From the NCBI GenBank assembly GCA_937927945.1, contig CALEYW010000061.1, positions 1 through 64,000 of the forward strand: a stretch of DNA of 64,000 bases, in the 5' to 3' direction. Shown here one piece after another: positions 60,942 through 64,000 of the stretch. The position numbers and the translations under genes were made by a program. Source of the stretch: an uncultured candidate division WPS-2 bacterium. GTDB taxonomy: Bacteria; Vulcanimicrobiota; Vulcanimicrobiia; Vulcanimicrobiales; Vulcanimicrobiaceae. Every line of letters starts with the position of its first letter. Within the stretch, counting starts at the first letter, position 1. Under the pieces are notes generated by a model. The model did no database searches. It was not told where the DNA came from and saw only the letters and a program-made list of their open reading frames with translations.

Positions 60942-62198
60942 ATGATGACGGACCAGATGTCGACGCTTCGCGTACCCGGGGACAAGTCGATCGCGCACCG
61001 CTCGGTCATGTTCGCCGCGCTCGCGGAGGGGACGTCGACCCTGCGCAACGTCCCGGCCGGACTCGACGTCCGTTCTACCCAGGATGCCATGCGCGCGCTC
61101 GGCGCCACGATTCGCGCCGTCGGCGACACGCTCGAAATCGACGGCTGCGGCGGTACGTTCACCGCCCCGTCCGAACCGATCGACTGCGGCAACAGCGGCA
61201 CCACGATGCGGCTCTTGGCCGGCATCCTCGCCACGCGGCCGATCGTCGCGACGCTGACGGGAGACGACTCCCTGCGTTCGCGTCCGATGCGCCGGGTGAC
61301 CGGTCCGCTCGGCGCGTTCGGCGCGCAGTTCGAGCTCACGCCGTCGGGGACGGCTCCGATGACCGTGCGCGGCAACGGCACGGCGAGCGGCGCGGAACTC
61401 GCGGTCACCATCGCCAGCGCGCAGGTGAAGTCGGCGCTGCTGCTCGCAGCGCTGAACGCGCACGGCCGTACGCGGCTCACCGGCGAGCTGCAGACGCGCG
61501 ATCACACCGAACGGCTGCTGAACGCCTTCGGCGTCAGCGTCGGCAGCGACGGCGAGGCGCTCGTCCTCGACGGGCCGGCGACACTGCGCGCGACGTCGAT
61601 CGACGTGCCGGGCGACATCTCGAGCGCGGCGTTCTTGTTCGCGGCCGCGGCGGCGGTGCCGGGCGCGAGCGTGGTCGTCGACGACGTCGGCCTCAATCCC
61701 GGCCGCACCGGCTTTCTCGACGTGCTGCGCCGCTTCGGCGCAGAGGTCGACGTGCAGGTGAACGCCGCGTCGCCCGAACCGCGCGGGAGGGTGAGCGTGC
61801 GCGGCGCGCGGCTGCGGGCGATCGACATCGAGCCGCACGAGATTCCGGCGTTGATCGACGAGCTGCCGCTGGCCGGCGTGCTCGCGGCGTTCGCGCAGGG
61901 GACGACGACGGTACGCGGCGCAGGTGAACTTCGCGTGAAAGAATCGGATCGCATCGAATCGTTCGCTGCCGCGGCGCGCGCGATCGGGATCGAAGTCGTG
62001 ACCGCACCGGACGGTTTCGCCGTCACCGGACCCGCGACGCTGCACGACGGCGCGATCGCGACGCATCACGATCATCGCATCGCGATGGCGTTCTCCATCG
62101 CCGCTCGCGCCGGCGGCATCACCATCACGCTCGACGATCCCCATTGCGCCGCGGTATCGTTCCCCGGCTTCGACGCGGCGCTCGAGGCGGTCGCATGA
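60942..62198 (+). CDS. aroA: 3-Phosphoshikimate 1-carboxyvinyltransferase (EPSP synthase)
   Basis: 418 residues, sixth step of the shikimate pathway. Motifs: LRVPGDKSIAHRSVMFAALA, CGNSGTTMRLLAGIL, DSLRSRPMRRVTGPL, ASAQVKSALLLAAL, ELRVKESDRIESFA, HHDHRIAMAFSIAA. First gene of aroA-aroE-aroC with four-base overlaps. Start ATG 60942; the internal ATG at 60957 fits the family N-terminus slightly better. Confidence 0.96.
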   Translation: MMTDQMSTLRVPGDKSIAHRSVMFAALAEGTSTLRNVPAGLDVRSTQDAMRALGATIRAVGDTLEIDGCGGTFTAPSEPIDCGNSGTTMRLLAGILATRPIVATLTGDDSLRSRPMRRVTGPLGAFGAQFELTPSGTAPMTVRGNGTASGAELAVTIASAQVKSALLLAALNAHGRTRLTGELQTRDHTERLLNAFGVSVGSDGEALVLDGPATLRATSIDVPGDISSAAFLFAAAAAVPGASVVVDDVGLNPGRTGFLDVLRRFGAEVDVQVNAASPEPRGRVSVRGARLRAIDIEPHEIPALIDELPLAGVLAAFAQGTTTVRGAGELRVKESDRIESFAAAARAIGIEVVTAPDGFAVTGPATLHDGAIATHHDHRIAMAFSIAARAGGITITLDDPHCAAVSFPGFDAALEAVA

Positions 62199-62974
62199 AC
62201 GTGCGGCGCGCCGCAGTCATCGGCCATCCCGTCGCGCACAGCCGCTCGCCGGCACTCTTCGCACGCTTCGCCGCCGCGAGCGGGGTGGAGCTGGTGTACG
62301 ACGCGATCGACGTGACGCCGGATGCGCTCGAAACTACGCTCGCCGCCTGGCGGCGCGATCCCGACTTCGTCGGCTGCAACGTGACGCTGCCGCACAAGGA
62401 GCGCGCGCTCGCTCTGGCCGACCGGGTCGAGCCGGCCGCCCGCGCATGCGGTGCGGCAAACGTCCTCACGCGAACCGGCGAGACGCTCGTCGCCGACAAC
62501 ACCGACGTCGCGGGCATCGAAGCCGCGCTCGCGCAGGCCGGCGTGGGGCTGGCGGGTGCGCGTGTCGCCGTCCTCGGCGCGGGCGGCGCGGCGCGGGCGG
62601 TCGCCGAGGCCGCGCGCCGCAACGGCGCCGCGTCGATCGTCGTCGCCGCGCGCGACGTCGCGCGCGCGCGAACGGTCGCGCTGGCGTTCGGCGCGAGCGC
62701 ATGCGCTCTGGACGCCGTGCCGGTCGCCGACGTCTACGTCAACGCCACGCCGGTCGGCATGGTCGGGCAGCCGCAGCGCTCGCTCCTGCCGGCCGACGCG
62801 CCGGCCGGCGCCACGGCCTTCGACTTGATCTACACCCCGGAACAGACGCCGTTCCTGATCGATGCGCGCGGCCGGGGGCTGCGCACGGTCACCGGCACGG
62901 CGATGTTTTTGGCCCAGGGAGCCGCCACGTTCGAGCGTTGGTTCGGCTTCGCGCCGAAGGAGATCTCCGCATGA
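62195..62974 (+). CDS. aroE: Shikimate dehydrogenase
   Basis: 259 residues: VIGHPVAHSRSPALFARFAA, VGCNVTLPHKERAL (catalytic Lys), ADNTDVAGIEAAL (Asp), NADP loop VLGAGGAARAVAEAA, NATPVGMVG, GTAMFLAQGAATFERW. Reduces 3-dehydroshikimate. ATG overlaps the aroA stop; its stop overlaps the aroC ATG. Confidence 0.95.
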   Translation: MNVRRAAVIGHPVAHSRSPALFARFAAASGVELVYDAIDVTPDALETTLAAWRRDPDFVGCNVTLPHKERALALADRVEPAARACGAANVLTRTGETLVADNTDVAGIEAALAQAGVGLAGARVAVLGAGGAARAVAEAARRNGAASIVVAARDVARARTVALAFGASACALDAVPVADVYVNATPVGMVGQPQRSLLPADAPAGATAFDLIYTPEQTPFLIDARGRGLRTVTGTAMFLAQGAATFERWFGFAPKEISA

Positions 62975-64000
62975 GTTTGCGGTACCTGACCGCCGGCGAG
63001 TCGCACGGGGCGGCGCTGGTCGGCATCATCGAGGGCGTCCCGAGCGGCCTGCCGATCGACCTCGCGACGCTGCACGCCCAAGCGGTGCGGCGCAAACTCG
63101 GGTTCGGACGCGGCAATCGCCAGAACATCGAGACCGATGAGGTCCGCATCGTCACCGGCGTGCGGCGCGGCAAGACGATCGGCAGCCCGATCGCGCTGAT
63201 CATCGAGAACCGCGATCACGTGCGCTGGTCCGAGATCATGCGCGTCGACGCGCCCGACGACGACGCGCCGGCCGCTCGCGCGGTGCACGTGCCACGGCCG
63301 GGTCACGCCGATCGCATCGGCGGGATCAAGTACGATCGCGACGACTTGCGCGACGTGCTCGAACGCGCCAGCGCGCGCGAGACCGCGATGCGCGTCGCGC
63401 TCGGCACGGTCGCGCGCACGCTGCTCGGCGCGCTCGGCGTCACGCTCGCCAGCCGCGTCGTGCGCATCGGCAGCGCGGTCGACGAATCGCCGTGGCGCGA
63501 CGTCGCGATCGAGGAAATCGACGCCTCACCGGTGCGCGCGCTCGATCCGGACGCTGCGGCGGCGATGGTGCGCGAGATCGAAGACGCGCGCGCGAACGGC
63601 GACGCGCTCGGCGGCGTGTTCGAGGTCGTGGCACAGCACGTCCCGGTCGCGCTGGGATCGTACGTGCAGTGGGACCGGCGTCTCGAGGGTGAAGTCGCGC
63701 GCGCGTTCATGTCGCTCAACGCGATCAAAGGCGTCGAGATCGGCCTGGGCTTCGGCGCTGCCGCGCGGCGTGGCTCGGAAGCGCACGACGCGTACGAACC
63801 CGACCCGCAGACGCGCACCCGCTATCGCACCAATCGCGCCGGCGGGATCGAGGGCGGAATGACGACGGGTCAACCGATCGTCGTGCGGGTCGGAATGAAG
63901 CCGATCGCGACGCTGATGAAACCGCTCGATTCGGTCGACCTGCGCACCGGCGAAGCGGTGAAGGCGCACATCGAACGCGCCGACACCTGCGCCGTCCCCG
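62971..64000 (+). CDS. aroC: Chorismate synthase (3' end beyond window)
   Basis: First 343 residues: YLTAGESHGAALVGIIEGVP, RRKLGFGRGNRQNIETD, VHVPRPGHADRIGGIKYDRD, RASARETAMRVALG, GGIEGGMTTGQPIVVRVGMKPI. Converts EPSP to chorismate using reduced FMN. The gene continues past the window end. The family is usually 350-400 residues, so little is missing. Confidence 0.96.
   Translation, partial: MSLRYLTAGESHGAALVGIIEGVPSGLPIDLATLHAQAVRRKLGFGRGNRQNIETDEVRIVTGVRRGKTIGSPIALIIENRDHVRWSEIMRVDAPDDDAPAARAVHVPRPGHADRIGGIKYDRDDLRDVLERASARETAMRVALGTVARTLLGALGVTLASRVVRIGSAVDESPWRDVAIEEIDASPVRALDPDAAAAMVREIEDARANGDALGGVFEVVAQHVPVALGSYVQWDRRLEGEVARAFMSLNAIKGVEIGLGFGAAARRGSEAHDAYEPDPQTRTRYRTNRAGGIEGGMTTGQPIVVRVGMKPIATLMKPLDSVDLRTGEAVKAHIERADTCAVP

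Overview
This is a high-GC, densely packed bacterial window with many 4-base start/stop overlaps. The mix (complete pqqACDEB, flavin-dependent ThyX, PuuD-type urate hydroxylase, split methylmalonyl-CoA mutase, tricorn-type protease) suggests an aerobic heterotroph of a little-cultured lineage. An Eremiobacterota-like candidate phylum is my guess from gene content only; no database was consulted.

Layout. 1-6.5 kb: 5' end of uvrB, a pqqA-C-D-E-B operon that runs into prs, then rplY (CTC/L25) and pth. 6.5-9.4 kb: two apparently catalytically dead homologues (an ArgB-like kinase and an Ste24/M48-like membrane protein) and thyX. 9.5-28 kb: purine catabolism in three blocks: a two-gene xanthine dehydrogenase; 8-oxoguanine/guanine-type deaminase with uraD-puuD-uraH; and puuE-ada-allantoate amidohydrolase plus a small cyclotransferase-like gene. 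Between the blocks lie a degenerate accessory stretch (13.2-15.8 kb) and a Fur/PerR regulator, catalase and diguanylate cyclase group. Together these genes can take adenosine or xanthine to ureidoglycolate. 28-33 kb: glmU-gltX and split methylmalonyl-CoA mutase. 33-43.5 kb: a liv-type ABC importer with two tandem binding proteins, followed by an oxidative catabolic cluster (dehydrogenase, LLM flavin monooxygenase, TetR, ACMSD-like hydrolase, flavin reductase). 43.5-52 kb: cytochrome c plus PQQ dehydrogenase (likely user of the PQQ made at the window start), S15-like hydrolase, aldehyde dehydrogenase, His-rich protein, Zn alcohol dehydrogenase, a deacetylase-fold protein. 52-64 kb: meaB, tricorn protease, infC-rpmI-rplT, lipoprotein, M20 amidohydrolase, and an aroA-aroE-aroC operon running off the end.

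The most notable signal is at 13892-14500. A carboxymuconolactone decarboxylase/AhpD-like gene is open across a single in-frame TGA that falls exactly at the second Cys of the CxxC-xxx-H redox motif. Immediately downstream is a stem-loop with the geometry of a bacterial SECIS element. It reads as a selenoprotein (CxxU) that ordinary gene callers would split in two. It lies just upstream of a gene graveyard (IS21 istB remnant, 3-hydroxyacyl-CoA dehydrogenase fragment, multiply broken isomerase).

Other points: infC appears to start at ATA; catalase has a near-perfect 10-1-10 Fur/PerR-type palindrome upstream; a dispersed palindromic repeat occurs three times, once in frame inside glmU. I saw no tRNA, rRNA or CRISPR array.
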